From assembly GCF_024626475.1 (NCBI RefSeq), contig NZ_JANKHH010000003.1, forward strand, positions 124,001 to 188,000: a stretch of DNA of 64,000 nucleotides, written 5' to 3'. This document shows, in pieces, positions 63,728 to 64,000 of this stretch. The stretch comes from Parerythrobacter lacustris (GTDB lineage Bacteria > Pseudomonadota > Alphaproteobacteria > Sphingomonadales > Sphingomonadaceae). Below the pieces are notes generated by a model that was not told the origin of the DNA, did no database searches, and saw only the letters and a program-made list of their open reading frames with translations. The translations under genes were made by a program, and so were the position numbers. Every line of letters begins with the position of its first letter. Positions within the stretch are counted from its first letter, which is position 1.

Positions 63728-64000
63728 CTACTCGGCGGGCTTCGGCGCCACCGGGTAGGCGATGATGATCGAAAGCGGCTCGTCGCCGACCTGCCTAATC
63801 CCAACAACCGCCCCGTCGTAGAGATAGGCCGCCATGCCAGGCGTCAATTCGGCCTCGACACCGTCCGAAGTCACGATCCCGCGACCGGAGGTGACGTAGT
63901 AGACCTCGTCATGCGCGATCGGGTGTTCCCCGATGGCTGCACCGACATCGAGCACGCGGCGGCGGAACTCCATCGTTCGCGGTTGTGGCGCAGCATCGCT
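63728..64000 (-). CDS. cupin-domain protein, C-terminal part (runs off the right edge)
   Basis: About 90 codons of a cupin, ending in APKPAE. The frame is open to the window edge, so the start is beyond 64000 or at an internal ATG (63973). The first cupin motif (HPIAHDEVYYVTSGRG) is altered, and the second (PGMAAYLYDGAVVG) lacks the usual histidine, so metal binding is doubtful. It is convergent with the esterase. Confidence 0.75.
   Translation of the reverse strand, partial: SDAAPQPRTMEFRRRVLDVGAAIGEHPIAHDEVYYVTSGRGIVTSDGVEAELTPGMAAYLYDGAVVGIRQVGDEPLSIIIAYPVAPKPAE

Overview
The window is GC-rich chromosomal DNA from an alphaproteobacterium, most likely order Sphingomonadales and probably an Erythrobacteraceae-type marine or freshwater bacterium. 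This rests on the GcrA cell-cycle regulator, the F1-ATPase zeta inhibitor (DUF1476), a CrtZ carotenoid hydroxylase, two large TonB-dependent receptors, a Psp envelope-stress locus and a conserved rimP-nusA-ylxR-infB-rbfA-truB-rpsO-pnp region. No rRNA operon, CRISPR array or prophage was seen.

Layout. (1) 1-3060: a TonB receptor (running off the left edge) with an upstream beta-helix-like lipoprotein, both on the minus strand, then a small secreted protein. (2) 3155-11030: a chromosomal VirB-type type IV secretion operon (VirB1, B2, B3, B4, B6, B9, B10, B11) with no VirB5, B7, B8, VirD4 or relaxase, followed by ppk and ppx (11164-14861) and a second TonB receptor (14997-17870). (3) 18101-27196: housekeeping and redox genes: a YhhQ-type queuosine-precursor transporter, tRNA-Arg, a Nudix hydrolase, a grxD-bolA-zeta set, cytochrome c', quinone oxidoreductase, leuD, an unlisted 50-aa membrane peptide, leuC, a thioesterase, crtZ, DUF454 and sufE.

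(4) 27239-32477: an enlarged phage-shock-protein locus. PspF is divergent from a minus-strand operon that starts at a near-perfect sigma-54 promoter. The operon encodes a 51-aa membrane peptide, PspA, PspB, PspC and then seven tandem small proteins. Each of the seven has one N-terminal membrane helix and a C-terminal coiled coil resembling the end of PspB/PspC; an eighth tiny membrane protein closes the operon. I consider this array the best candidate for an undescribed system here.

(5) 32997-47377: the translation/RNA-decay supercluster, interrupted twice. One block contains an AT-rich orphan gene, a thioesterase and DUF1697; the other contains an AbgT transporter, tdk and a site-2 protease. 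truB carries an in-frame palindromic repeat of about 47 codons. (6) 47524-56540: a SAM-dependent protein, a 720-aa exported protein paired with a DUF3142 lipoprotein that appears to start at ATT, DUF1993, modCBA, gcrA, an ABC-2 permease, a PH-like protein and hspQ. (7) 56688-64000: tRNA-Ser, a broken IS6-family element, then a sugar-acid (hexuronate/KDG) catabolic cluster with a LacI regulator and two identical inverted operator-like sites.

Three copies of a REP-like double palindrome sit after genes at 17959, 44890 and 47385. All assignments come from reading the sequence and motif recognition; no database search was possible.
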